Origin: Pseudoxanthomonas sp. J35
GTDB taxonomy: Bacteria; Pseudomonadota; Gammaproteobacteria; Xanthomonadales; Xanthomonadaceae
Assembly: GCF_000513995.1 (NCBI RefSeq)
Contig: NZ_AZVB01000001.1
Coordinates: 62,001-126,000, forward strand
Direction: 5' to 3'
DNA: 64,000 bases
Shown: positions 29,145 through 37,178 of the stretch, in pieces
Layout: every line of letters begins with the position of its first letter
How positions within the stretch are numbered: the first letter of the stretch is position 1
Made by a program: the position numbers and the translations under genes
Notes under the pieces: model-generated
Databases searched by the model: none
Seen by the model: the letters and a program-made list of their open reading frames with translations, nothing else
Told to the model about the DNA's origin: nothing

Positions 29145-31148
29145 ATGATGCATTTCCCCCGTCCGCTCGCCCTCGCCCTTGGCCTCGGCCTGCTCACCCT
29201 GGCCGCCGGCGACGCCGAAGCCCAGCGCAAGAAGACCAAGGCACCGGCCGTCAGTGCGCGGTGCAGCGCGTTCTACCCGCAGGCCAACGCCGCCTGGCTG
29301 GCCGCCAACCCGCAGCCGGGCGAGGCCGGTGCGACCAGCGCCCTGGCCCAGCTGTCCGAGCTGGCGTTGCAGCAGCAGCGCGAGCTGCTCGATGCGGCGA
29401 TGCGTTCGCCGCAGAACGAAGTCCAGTCCCGCCTCGGCGACTTCTGGGCCAGCGGTCTGGACGAGGCCGCGGTCGAGGCCGACGGTTCGAAGCCGATCGC
29501 GCCGCTGCTGACCCGCATCAACGCGATCAAGAAGGCCAAGGACGTGCCGGCGGCGTTCGCCGCGTTGCACCAGGTCGGCATCCCGGTGGCGTTCAACTTC
29601 GCCCCGGACGTGGACCTGAAGGCGCTGGACCGCCACATCGGCTACTTCATGCAGGGCGGCATGGGCCTGCCCGACCCGGCCTTCTACACCCGCACCGACG
29701 CCGACACCCAGGCGGTGATGCAGCGCTACCGCGACTACGTCCGCCAGATCCTCTCGCTCACCGGCACCGCCAGGGAGCGCCTGGACGCCGAGGCCGACGC
29801 GGTGCTCGCGGTGGAGACGGCGATCGCGCGCAAGGCGCAGTCGCTGGTCGACCTCAACAACCCGTTCCGCAACTACGCCCCCGTGGCGGTGGCGGACGTA
29901 ACGAAGCGTTACCCGAACCTGCAGCTGGGCAAGTTCCTCGAGGCGCAGGGCGTGAAGGACGACCTGGTCTCGCTGTCCGACCCGGCCCTGTTCGCCGAAC
30001 TGGACGCGATGGTCAACCGGATCAGGCCCGAGCAGTGGCGCGCCTACCTGCGCTGGCGCGTGGGCGACGCGATGGCGCCGTACCTGTCGCGCAGCTTCCG
30101 CGACGCCAGCTTCGCCTTCCGCGGCCAGGTGCTGTCCGGCCAGGCGGCGCAGGCGCCGCGCTGGCGCCAGGTGCTCGACGCGATCAACACCGCCGCCGGC
30201 CCGATGCTCGGCCACGAATACGCCAACCGCTACCTCACCTCCGAGGAACGCCGCCGCGCCGGCGCGATCGCCGACGAGGTCCGCGACGCCCTACTGGCCG
30301 CGGTCGAGCGCAACACCTGGCTCAGCGACGCGGCCAAGGCCGAGGCGGCGAAGAAGCTCAAGGCGATCAACATCGAGGTCGGTACCCCGCGCCGCAACCT
30401 CGACTACACCGTGCAGCCGATGGGCCGTGGCAGCTTCGGCGGCAACATGCTGATCGCCTCGACCTGGCGCCACCGCGAGGAAATGAAGCGGATCGGCAAG
30501 GGCAACGCCGACCGCCGCTGGGACGTGCTGCCGCAGCAGCCGGCGCTGGCCTACGACATCGCCCAGAACCGCCTGATCGTCACCGCCGCGGTGCTGCAGC
30601 CGCCGGTGTTCGACGTCGACCGCCCGGCCGCCACCTACGGCGCCTACGGTGCCCTGGTCGGCACCCAGGTCAACCGCGCGATCGACGCCCGGGGCGCCCA
30701 GGTCAACGCTTCCGGCGAACTGGGCAACTGGTGGACCCCGGCCGACACCAACGCCTGGACGGCGCTGGGCGCCCGCGTCGCCGCGCAGTACGCAGCGCAG
30801 GCCTATCCAGGCGTCAGGAACGGCCGGGTCAACGGCGCGCTGGTGCGCGACGTGGCGCTGGCCGACCAGGCCGGCATCGAGCTGGCGTGGGAGGCCTACG
30901 CCAAGGCCCAGCCGACGGCCAGCGAGGCCGACCGCCAGGCCTTCTTCGGCGCCTGGTCGGGGCTGTGGGCGCAGCAGGTCGCGGAGAACGTCGCCACCGA
31001 GCGCATGGCCAGCGACATCCACGCGCCCGGCCCGCTGCGCAGCGACGTGCCGCTGTCCAACCTGCCGGCGTTCGGCGCCGCCTTCGGCTGCAAGGCCGGC
31101 CAGCCGATGCAGCGCGCGGATGCGGAACAGGTGCGGATCTGGCGCTGA
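29145..31148 (+). CDS. M13-like pseudopeptidase (zinc ligands lost)
   Basis: 667 residues with a signal peptide ending GDAEA. It aligns along its whole length with the upstream M13 peptidase (for example FMQGGMGLPDPAFY, PYLSRSFRDASFAF, ELGNWWTPADTNAW). At the zinc site HExxH is replaced by TQVNR (residues 507-511), and the ENIAD motif is replaced by RDVAL (568-572), so all three metal ligands and the catalytic glutamate are gone. The frame is intact and the flanking motifs are kept, so it looks like a conserved non-enzymatic protein rather than a decaying gene. Tandem ATGs at 29145 and 29148. Confidence 0.88.
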   Translation: MMHFPRPLALALGLGLLTLAAGDAEAQRKKTKAPAVSARCSAFYPQANAAWLAANPQPGEAGATSALAQLSELALQQQRELLDAAMRSPQNEVQSRLGDFWASGLDEAAVEADGSKPIAPLLTRINAIKKAKDVPAAFAALHQVGIPVAFNFAPDVDLKALDRHIGYFMQGGMGLPDPAFYTRTDADTQAVMQRYRDYVRQILSLTGTARERLDAEADAVLAVETAIARKAQSLVDLNNPFRNYAPVAVADVTKRYPNLQLGKFLEAQGVKDDLVSLSDPALFAELDAMVNRIRPEQWRAYLRWRVGDAMAPYLSRSFRDASFAFRGQVLSGQAAQAPRWRQVLDAINTAAGPMLGHEYANRYLTSEERRRAGAIADEVRDALLAAVERNTWLSDAAKAEAAKKLKAINIEVGTPRRNLDYTVQPMGRGSFGGNMLIASTWRHREEMKRIGKGNADRRWDVLPQQPALAYDIAQNRLIVTAAVLQPPVFDVDRPAATYGAYGALVGTQVNRAIDARGAQVNASGELGNWWTPADTNAWTALGARVAAQYAAQAYPGVRNGRVNGALVRDVALADQAGIELAWEAYAKAQPTASEADRQAFFGAWSGLWAQQVAENVATERMASDIHAPGPLRSDVPLSNLPAFGAAFGCKAGQPMQRADAEQVRIWR

Positions 31149-31170
31149 GGGCGCGTTCCGGAGCAGCACG

Positions 31171-31198
31171 AAAAAGGCGCGGATTCCCGCGCCTTTTT
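31171..31198. terminator. bidirectional Rho-independent terminator
   Basis: AAAAA-GGCGCGG / CCGCGCC-TTTTT with an ATTC loop. It is symmetrical and lies between two convergent genes (M13-like and rhomboid), so it can serve both strands. Confidence 0.9.
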
Positions 31199-31209
31199 CT
31201 TTGCCTGCG

Positions 31210-31878
31210 CTATTTCACCCGGCGCAGGTGCGACGGCCCGCGCGGCGGGCGCCGGCCGCCGAACGGCGGCTGCCCGCGCCAGTAGCGGATCACCAGCCAG
31301 CCGAACAGCATGCCGCCCAGGTGCGCGAAGTGGGCCACGCCCGGCTGCCATCCGGTGAAGCCCAGCACCAGCTCGGCCACGCCGTACAGGATCACGAAGG
31401 TGCGCGCGCGCATCGGGATCGGCGGGAACAGCAGCATCAGCCGCTGGTTCGGGAACAGCATGCCGTAGGCCAGCAGCAGGCCGAATACGCCGCCGGACGC
31501 GCCGACCGTGGGATAGGCCGGGCCGCCGCTGCTCACCGACCACCAGCCCACCGCCAGCTGGCACAGGCCGGCGCCGGCGACGCAGACCAGGAAATAGGCC
31601 AGGAACCGGCGCGGGCCCCAGGTCAGTTCCAGCGGCGCGCCGAACATGAACACCGCGAGCATGTTGAACAGCAGGTGGCTCAGGTTCCCGTGCAGGAAAC
31701 CGTAGGTCAGCAGCTGCCAGGGCTGGAAGTTCTGGCCGGGCGAGAACGGATCGAACCCGGCCGGCGGCCACAGCATGAAGGCTTCGAAGGTGCCGGTGCC
31801 GAGCAGCCACTGCAGCAGGAACACCGCGCAGTTGGCGATGAGCAGGGCCTGGGTAACGGGGGGCAGGCGCGAGAACAT
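31210..31878 (-). CDS. rhomboid family intramembrane serine protease
   Basis: 222 residues with six predicted helices. The catalytic serine is in PTVGASGGVFGLLLAYG and the catalytic histidine in AHFAHLGGMLFGWL; the HGNLSHLLFNMLAVFMFG helix carries the conserved oxyanion-side histidines and asparagine. It ends in a basic tail rich in Arg and Pro. The start at 31878 (MFSRLPPVTQALL) fits the first helix; longer frames upstream belong to the next gene's shadow. Substrate not known. Confidence 0.92.
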   Translation of the reverse strand: MFSRLPPVTQALLIANCAVFLLQWLLGTGTFEAFMLWPPAGFDPFSPGQNFQPWQLLTYGFLHGNLSHLLFNMLAVFMFGAPLELTWGPRRFLAYFLVCVAGAGLCQLAVGWWSVSSGGPAYPTVGASGGVFGLLLAYGMLFPNQRLMLLFPPIPMRARTFVILYGVAELVLGFTGWQPGVAHFAHLGGMLFGWLVIRYWRGQPPFGGRRPPRGPSHLRRVK

Positions 31879-31994
31879 GCGTCGCGGTTCCGGATGGGAC
31901 AGGCTGGCATGATAACGGCCCGCGCCGTAGGCGCCTGCATCCGCGCCCGCAGCCGGAGCGGATGGCGATCGCTGCGCCCGTCTGGCGCGCGCCC

Positions 31995-32369
31995 TCAGCG
32001 GCTGCGCGTGCGACGCGACGGCGGCGGCGCCCACAGCGCCGCGTCGATGTCCTCGGTTTCGGGGCTGCGCCTGACCCGGCCACCTTCCACCCGCACGCCT
32101 TCGGCGCGCAGGCGCTGGCACTGCTCGCGCCAGCCGCTCGAACCCTCGGGGAAGGCGATGCGTCCGTCCGCGCGCAGCACGCGATGCCAGGGAAGCTGCG
32201 GATCGGTGTTGCCGGACAGCACGCGCGCGGCCAGGCGCGCGCGCCCGGGCAGGCCCGCGCGGCGGGCCACTTCGCCGTAGCCGGCCACCTGCCCCGGCGG
32301 GATCGCGCGCACCGCGGCGAGGATGCGCTCGACGGGATCGTCCTTCGGGTTGCGAGACGCGGCGGCCAT
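31995..32369 (-). CDS. alkyltransferase-like (ATL) DNA-base-flipping protein
   Basis: 124 residues of the MGMT C-terminal DNA-binding fold: AIPPGQVAGYGEVARRAGLPGRARLAARVL with the helix-turn-helix and the arginine finger. The active-site motif PCHR of methyltransferases is PWHR here (Trp61), the signature of ATL proteins (YbaZ/Atl1), which bind O6-alkylguanine and hand it to nucleotide excision repair without removing the alkyl group. The last 30 residues are a basic tail. ATG at 32369. Confidence 0.88.
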   Translation of the reverse strand: MAAASRNPKDDPVERILAAVRAIPPGQVAGYGEVARRAGLPGRARLAARVLSGNTDPQLPWHRVLRADGRIAFPEGSSGWREQCQRLRAEGVRVEGGRVRRSPETEDIDAALWAPPPSRRTRSR

Positions 32370-32408
32370 CAGCGGCTAGCATACCCCGGGGGATCGCGAG
32401 GGAGTGCC

Positions 32409-32819
32409 ATGCGCAATTTCGAACAGATCCGCAGCCACCTGCTCAGCGCCGGTTTCCGCCTGACCATGCAGGAACCCTACGTGGCCTGCGTCGAGCTGTC
32501 GCTGGAGGGCGGCAGCCGCCACCAGTCGATCTTCGTCTCCGAACTGGACGGCGACGACGGCCGCCCGCTGCTGCGGGTGAGCACGGTGATCGCGCCCACC
32601 ACCGGGATCGATGCGCGCCGCGCACTGGTGTTCAACTGGCAGAGCAGCGTCGGCTACCTGGCGATCGGCGAGCTGGACGGCGTGCCCTACCTGCAGCTGT
32701 GCGAGAACCGTCCCTACGATGGCCTCACCCCTGCCGAGGTCGAACGCCTGGTGCTGGAGATCGGCGGCCTGGGCGACAGCATGGAACGCGCCCTCTCGGC
32801 CGAGGGCGACCTGCTCTGA
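32409..32819 (+). CDS. unknown small protein, YbjN/CesT-like pattern
   Basis: 136 residues, cytoplasmic, no cysteine motif or signal. It alternates an N-terminal helix (NFEQIRSHLLSAGF), five or so strands (LRVSTVIAPTTG, ALVFNWQSSVGYLAIGEL) and a long C-terminal helix. This order resembles YbjN and type III chaperone folds, but the similarity is only to the eye. It is divergent from the ATL gene, 39 bp apart. A REP cluster begins 61 bp after its stop. Confidence 0.65.
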   Translation: MRNFEQIRSHLLSAGFRLTMQEPYVACVELSLEGGSRHQSIFVSELDGDDGRPLLRVSTVIAPTTGIDARRALVFNWQSSVGYLAIGELDGVPYLQLCENRPYDGLTPAEVERLVLEIGGLGDSMERALSAEGDLL

Positions 32820-32880
32820 AGCGTCTCCCGCCGCTGCCCTGCCCCGTTCCCGACGTCGCCCCCGACGGCCATCCGCCCCC

Positions 32881-33058
32881 GTAGAGCGGGGCTTGCCCCG
32901 CTGCTCCCTGCCGCGTGCGTCGGATCGCGGGCGGGGGAGTCGGGCCAGCCCGACTCTACCGGACTGGCCGGCGGCCCCTGTAGAGCGGGGCTTGCCCCGC
33001 TGCTTTTGCACGGTGGTCGCTTCGCCGAGGGGTAGCAGCGGGGCAAGCCCCGCTCTAC
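32881..33058. repeat. cluster of four GTAG-type palindromic repeats
   Basis: Units at 32881-32905 (plus), 32937-32959 (minus), 32980-33003 (plus) and 33035-33058 (minus). Three share the AGCGGGGCTTGCCCCGCT hairpin and one has the variant AGTCGGGC stem. Each begins GTAG in its own orientation. The third and fourth form a head-to-head pair like a bacterial interspersed mosaic element. They resemble the SMAG family of Stenotrophomonas. No RAYT transposase gene is in the window. Confidence 0.85.
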
Positions 33059-33059
33059 A

Positions 33060-33132
33060 GGATCCGTCGCAGCAGCAGGGATCCGTCGCAGCAGCAGGAT
33101 CCGTCGCAGCAGCAGGAACCGTCGCAGGCGCG
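33060..33132. repeat. 18-bp tandem repeat, four units
   Basis: Unit GGATCCGTCGCAGCAGCA: the first copy has one extra G, the second and third are exact, and the fourth is diverged (GGAACCGTCGCAGGCGCG). Further degraded units may follow. It abuts the last REP unit directly. There are no spacers, so it is not a CRISPR array. Confidence 0.85.
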
Positions 33133-33202
33133 GGGATCCCTCGCGGACCCGGGGTCCGTCGAGGCATCAGGCCCCATCTGGAGCCCGGGGCCCCGGCCGG
33201 AA

Positions 33203-34321
33203 TCAGGCCCAGCCCAGCGAGGCCAGGCCCTTGAAGATCAGCCAGGCCATGCCGGCCGCGGCCGGGATGGTCAGGATCCAGGCCCAGAGGATCCGCTCGA
33301 TGACGCCGAACTTCAGGGCGCGGGGATTCTTGGCGAAGCCCACGCCCATGATCGCGGTGGAGATGCTGTGGGTGGTCGACACCGGCATGCCGAAGTGTGC
33401 GGCCAGGGTCAGCACCGTCGCCGAACTGGTCTCGGCGGCGAAGCCGTGGATCGGATGCAGCTTGACCATCTTGTGGCCCAGCGTCTTGATGATGCGCCAG
33501 CCGCCCGAGGCCGTGCCCAGCGCCATCACGATGGCGCAGGTGACCACGATCCAGTTGGCGATGTCCTGCTCGCCGCCGCCGGGGTGCAGGAACGCCAGCC
33601 AGCCCGGCAGCGCGTCCAGGGTGCCGGCCGATTCGGCCGCGAACAGGGTCAGGGCGATGATGCCCATGGTCTTCTGCGCGTCGTTGTGGCCGTGGGCGAA
33701 GCCCATGTACGCGGCCGAGAGGATCTGCGCCTTGCCGAAGAAGGCGTTGACCCAGCGCGGCCGCGCCAGCCGGCGCAGGATGCCGCCGGCGCGGACCATC
33801 GCGGCGATGATCCCCCACAGGCCCATCATCACCAGCACGCCCAGCAGGAAGCCGGTCAGCGGCGAAGTGATCATGGGCAGGAACACCTTCCACAGCAGGC
33901 CCTGGTTCTTGGTCCAGTCGCCCACGTCCTGCGACCAGATCAGCGCGCTCCAGTCGTTGTGGGCGGCGGCCAGGGCCGCGCCGCACAGGCCGCCGATCAG
34001 CGCATGCGAGGACGAGGACGGCAGGCCGAACCACCAGGTGATCAGGTTCCAGGCGATGCCGCCCAGCAGCGCGCACAGGATCACCTGCGAGGTGACTTCG
34101 ACCACGCTCACGTCCACCAGGCCCGAGGCGATGGTCTTGGCCACCGCGGTGCCTGCAAGCGCGCCGATCAGGTTCATCACCGCGGCCAGCATCACCGCGT
34201 GGCCCGGCGACAGCACCTTGGTGGCCACCACGGTGGCGATGGAGTTGGCGGTGTCGTGGAAGCCGTTGATGAACTCGAAGACGAGCGCAGCCAGGATCAC
34301 GACCAGCACGAGGGTCAGCAT
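33203..34321 (-). CDS. pit: inorganic phosphate transporter, PiT family
   Basis: 372 residues with about ten membrane helices. The two PiT signatures are present: GFHDTANSIATVVATKV near the N-terminus and GFAHGHNDAQKTMGIIAL in the second half. A short cytosolic linker separates them. It lies 12 bp after a DUF47 gene, the usual arrangement for low-affinity, proton-coupled phosphate uptake. It probably shares the promoter at 35.0 kb. Confidence 0.94.
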   Translation of the reverse strand: MLTLVLVVILAALVFEFINGFHDTANSIATVVATKVLSPGHAVMLAAVMNLIGALAGTAVAKTIASGLVDVSVVEVTSQVILCALLGGIAWNLITWWFGLPSSSSHALIGGLCGAALAAAHNDWSALIWSQDVGDWTKNQGLLWKVFLPMITSPLTGFLLGVLVMMGLWGIIAAMVRAGGILRRLARPRWVNAFFGKAQILSAAYMGFAHGHNDAQKTMGIIALTLFAAESAGTLDALPGWLAFLHPGGGEQDIANWIVVTCAIVMALGTASGGWRIIKTLGHKMVKLHPIHGFAAETSSATVLTLAAHFGMPVSTTHSISTAIMGVGFAKNPRALKFGVIERILWAWILTIPAAAGMAWLIFKGLASLGWA

Positions 34322-34333
34322 GGTGGCGGCCCG

Positions 34334-34960
34334 TCAGCTGTTCTTGAGCACGATCTGGTAGGCGACGACGCCGGCCTCGCGGCAGCGGTCGATGGCCTTC
34401 TCCAGGATCTCGAAGAATTCCTTGAGCAGGAACATCTGCAGGTGGTCCAGGCGGCCTGAGTAGATGTCGCGGTACAGCTCGAGCATCAGCCGGTCGGCCT
34501 CGTTCTCGATCGCGCGCAGCTTCTCGTTGAGCGCGGTCATCCGGTCCAGGTTCATGCTGCGCAGCTCGCGCACCATCTCCACCACCACGCCGGCGGCCTG
34601 CTCCAGCATCGCCGCGCGCGGCGCGAAGTCGATGTGGGCCAGGTGCTGGGTCGCCAGCGAATAGCGGTCGGCGAACTTCTCGATCTGCTTGGGGATCTTG
34701 TACAGGGCCGAGCCCAGGGCCTCGATGTCCTCGCGCTCCAGCGGGGTCATGAAGCTCTCGACCAGTTCCTTGCTGATCTTCTCCGAGGCGGTGCGCTCGC
34801 GCTGGCGGGCCAGCTTGAAGGCGTCCAGCGCCGGCTGGCGGTCGGAGGCCTTCATCATCTGGTAGAGGGCCTTGGCGCTGTCGTGCGCGGCCTCGGCGGC
34901 CTCGTCCAGCAGGACGAAGAACTGCTTGCCGGAGCCGAAAATGGTCTGCAGGGAAAACAT
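34334..34960 (-). CDS. DUF47 (PhoU-like) protein, Pit accessory
   Basis: 208 residues, almost wholly helical, with FVLLDEAAEAAHDSAKAL, HEAD-like charged helices and DRMTALNEKLRAIENEADRLM, as in the DUF47/YkaA family related to PhoU. Family members sit next to pit genes and are thought to control phosphate uptake. The start at 34960 (MFSLQTIFGSGKQ) fits; the frame to 35113 upstream covers the promoter. Confidence 0.9.
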   Translation of the reverse strand: MFSLQTIFGSGKQFFVLLDEAAEAAHDSAKALYQMMKASDRQPALDAFKLARQRERTASEKISKELVESFMTPLEREDIEALGSALYKIPKQIEKFADRYSLATQHLAHIDFAPRAAMLEQAAGVVVEMVRELRSMNLDRMTALNEKLRAIENEADRLMLELYRDIYSGRLDHLQMFLLKEFFEILEKAIDRCREAGVVAYQIVLKNS

Positions 34961-35005
34961 GGGCGGGGTCCCGCCGCCTCGGGAGGGGCGGCAAATGCGG
35001 GCGGA

Positions 35006-35034
35006 ATTATGACAGGCCGCACATGGCCCCGTAA
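35006..35034 (-). promoter_or_regulatory. predicted promoter of the DUF47-pit operon
   Basis: On the minus strand TTACGG (-35, 35029-35034) and CATAAT (-10, 35006-35011) are 17 bases apart, 46 bases before the DUF47 start. It stands out in this GC-rich sequence. I saw no clear PhoB box next to it. Confidence 0.55.
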
Positions 35035-35212
35035 CCCTGCCCCTGCCCCCGCGCGGCCCGTGACGCGGCCTGCACGGGGCGGCTTTGCTAAGATGCGCCC
35101 GTGCCGCCGGCACGACCTATGGACGAAGACCCACATTCCCCGACCTGCCGCGCCCGCGCCCAGCGCCGCCGCGGCCTCCTGATCCTGTCGCCAGCCTGCG
35201 GGGCCACGCCCC

Positions 35213-36529
35213 ATGGCTGAGCTGCTGATCGTCCTTGCCCTGATCCTGCTCAACGGCTTCTTCGCGATGTCGGAGATGTCGGTGATGACCTCGCGCAAGA
35301 GCCGGCTGAAGCAGCTGGCCCAGGCGAGCAGGCGCGCGGCCCGGGCCCTGGCCCTGGCCGAGCGGCCGGAGAACTTCCTGTCCACGGTGCAGATCGGGAT
35401 CACCCTGATCGGCATCCTCACCGGCCTGTTCGGCGGCGAGGCCATCGGCCTGACCATCGGCGGCTGGCTGGCCCGCGTGTTCCCCTCGCTGGGAGACGCC
35501 GCCGCGACGCTCGGCAAGTTCCTGGCGGTGGGCCTGATCACCTACCTGACGCTGATCTTCGGCGAGCTGGTGCCCAAGCGCCTGGCGATCACCGCGCCGG
35601 AGAAGATCGCCGGCGTCGTCGCCGTGCCAATGGGCTGGCTGGCCACGATCGCCTTCCCCTTCGTCTGGCTGCTGTCGCACAGCACCCGCCTGGTCCTGCG
35701 CATGCTCGGCCTGGGCAAGGACCAGGCCAGCGCCATCAGCGAGGAGGAGATCCGCATGCTGGTGGCCGAGAGCCACGAGCAGGGCGTGATCGACGTCCAC
35801 GAGCGCGACATGGTCAACCGCGTGATCCGGCTGGGCGACCGCACCGCCGACAGCCTGATGACGCCGCGCAACCGCATCGCCTGGCTCGACGCCAGCGCCC
35901 CGGTCGAAGAGAGCCTGAAGGTGATGCGGGAGCAGCAGTTCTCCCGCTACCCGGTCTACCGCGGCAGCGACCAGGACGTGGCCGGCATCCTCGAGGTCAA
36001 GTCGCTGATCCACACCATCGGCGGCGACCTGGCCGAGCGCCTGTACCACGACCTGCGCCCGGCCCTGTTCGTGTCCGAGTCCACCCACGCGATGAAGCTG
36101 CTGGAGATCTTCCGCGAGGAGCAGCAGTCGATGGCGCTGGTGGTGGACGAGTACGGCGAGATCCAGGGACTGGTCACCGTCTCCGACCTGATGGGCGCCA
36201 TCGTCGGCCGCCTGCAGTCGGTGGAGAACAACGACGAGGACGCGCTGGTCATGCACCGCGACGACGGCTCCCTGCTGGTCGACGGCACCCTGCCGACCGA
36301 GGACCTGCGCGAGCTGATGGACGGCGCCGCCCTGCCCGACGCCGACGAAGGCGACTACCACACCCTGGCCGGCATGTGCATCGCGCACTTCGGCCGGATC
36401 CCCAACGTCGGCGAGCATTTCGACTGGGCCGGCTGGCGCATCGAGGTGGTCGACCTGGACGGCGCGCGCGTCGACAAGCTGCTGCTGCGCCGCCTTCCGC
36501 AGGACGGCGACGATGCGGCGGCGGACTGA
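35213..36529 (+). CDS. CNNM/CBS/CorC-type hemolysin-family membrane protein
   Basis: 438 residues. The N-terminal CNNM membrane domain (about 1-190; ILLNGFFAMSEMSVMTSRKSR, GITLIGILTGLFGGEAIG, ELVPKRLAI) is followed by two CBS domains (MTPRNRIAWLDASAP; FREEQQSMALVVDEYGEIQG) and a C-terminal CorC_HlyC domain (GSLLVDGTLPTEDLRELM). Such proteins act in magnesium or other cation export; true haemolysin activity is not implied. Residues around the CNNM cation site look conserved. The next gene overlaps its end by 17 bp. Confidence 0.9.
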   Translation: MAELLIVLALILLNGFFAMSEMSVMTSRKSRLKQLAQASRRAARALALAERPENFLSTVQIGITLIGILTGLFGGEAIGLTIGGWLARVFPSLGDAAATLGKFLAVGLITYLTLIFGELVPKRLAITAPEKIAGVVAVPMGWLATIAFPFVWLLSHSTRLVLRMLGLGKDQASAISEEEIRMLVAESHEQGVIDVHERDMVNRVIRLGDRTADSLMTPRNRIAWLDASAPVEESLKVMREQQFSRYPVYRGSDQDVAGILEVKSLIHTIGGDLAERLYHDLRPALFVSESTHAMKLLEIFREEQQSMALVVDEYGEIQGLVTVSDLMGAIVGRLQSVENNDEDALVMHRDDGSLLVDGTLPTEDLRELMDGAALPDADEGDYHTLAGMCIAHFGRIPNVGEHFDWAGWRIEVVDLDGARVDKLLLRRLPQDGDDAAAD

Positions 36530-37157
36530 CCGGCCAGGCGATCCGGGGGCGGCGGCCGGCAACGGCATCGCCCGCCTGCTGCAGTCGTTCTCCGCCGGCG
36601 ACGCGGAACAGGTGCTGGCCCTGCACGGCCTGCTGCAGGGCCTGGGCCGTTCGGCCTTCGGCATGTTCCTGTTCGTCTCGATCCTGCCGGGTTTCATCCC
36701 GATCCCGGGCTTCGCCGGGGTGATCAGCGGCCCGCTGGTGGTGCTGATCGGGCTGCAGCTGCTGGTCGGGCTGCGCGAGCCGTGGCTGCCCGGCTTCATC
36801 GGCCGGCGCGGGCCGAAGCGCAGCACCATGGTCCGCTTCTGCAACCGGATCGCGCCGTGGATGGCGCGGCTCGAGCACCTGGTGCGCCCGCGCCTGAAGC
36901 TGCTGGCCGAAAGCCGCCTGGCCAATGCTTTCACCGGCGTGCTGCTGGTCGGCCTGGGCGCGCTGCTGGCGCTGCCCCTGCCGATGACCAACTACGTGTT
37001 CGCCGGCACCCTGCTGCTGTTCGCGCTGGCGCTGCTGGAACGCGACGGTGCCCTGCTGCTGGCGCTGTGGGTGGTGGCCGGCGGCGGCCTGGTGGCGATG
37101 GGCCTGCTGTCGGAGGAACTGGCCACCCTGGTCCACGGCTGGCTGGCGCGGGACTGA
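36513..37157 (+). CDS. ExoD-family exopolysaccharide synthesis protein
   Basis: 214 residues with three or four membrane helices. The ExoD pattern is visible: FGMFLFVSILPGFIPIPG, VISGPLVVLIGLQLLVGLREPWLP, then LGALLALPLPMTNYV. Family members were named for a rhizobial mutant with altered exopolysaccharide and alkali tolerance; a molecular role is not settled. It starts within the last codons of the CorC-like gene (ATG at 36513), so the two are translationally coupled. Confidence 0.82.
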   Translation: MRRRTDRPGDPGAAAGNGIARLLQSFSAGDAEQVLALHGLLQGLGRSAFGMFLFVSILPGFIPIPGFAGVISGPLVVLIGLQLLVGLREPWLPGFIGRRGPKRSTMVRFCNRIAPWMARLEHLVRPRLKLLAESRLANAFTGVLLVGLGALLALPLPMTNYVFAGTLLLFALALLERDGALLLALWVVAGGGLVAMGLLSEELATLVHGWLARD

Positions 37158-37178
37158 GCCGCGCCGCGACGCTCCGCG

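Larger units (their letters stand above)
32820..33202. other. repeat-filled intergenic region before pit
   Basis: 383 bp without a gene between two convergent genes. It holds four GTAG palindromes (32881-33058), an 18-bp tandem repeat (33060-33132) and a short GC-rich tail with GGGATCCCTCGCGGACC-like degenerate units to about 33160. No T-rich terminator was found. Confidence 0.7.

Noticed and set aside
33060..33132. Regular short repeats as a possible CRISPR array.
   Set aside because: Units follow each other without spacers, and no cas gene is near.
35213..36529. A haemolysin toxin.
   Set aside because: The hemolysin-family label is historical; CNNM, CBS and CorC_HlyC domains point to cation transport.
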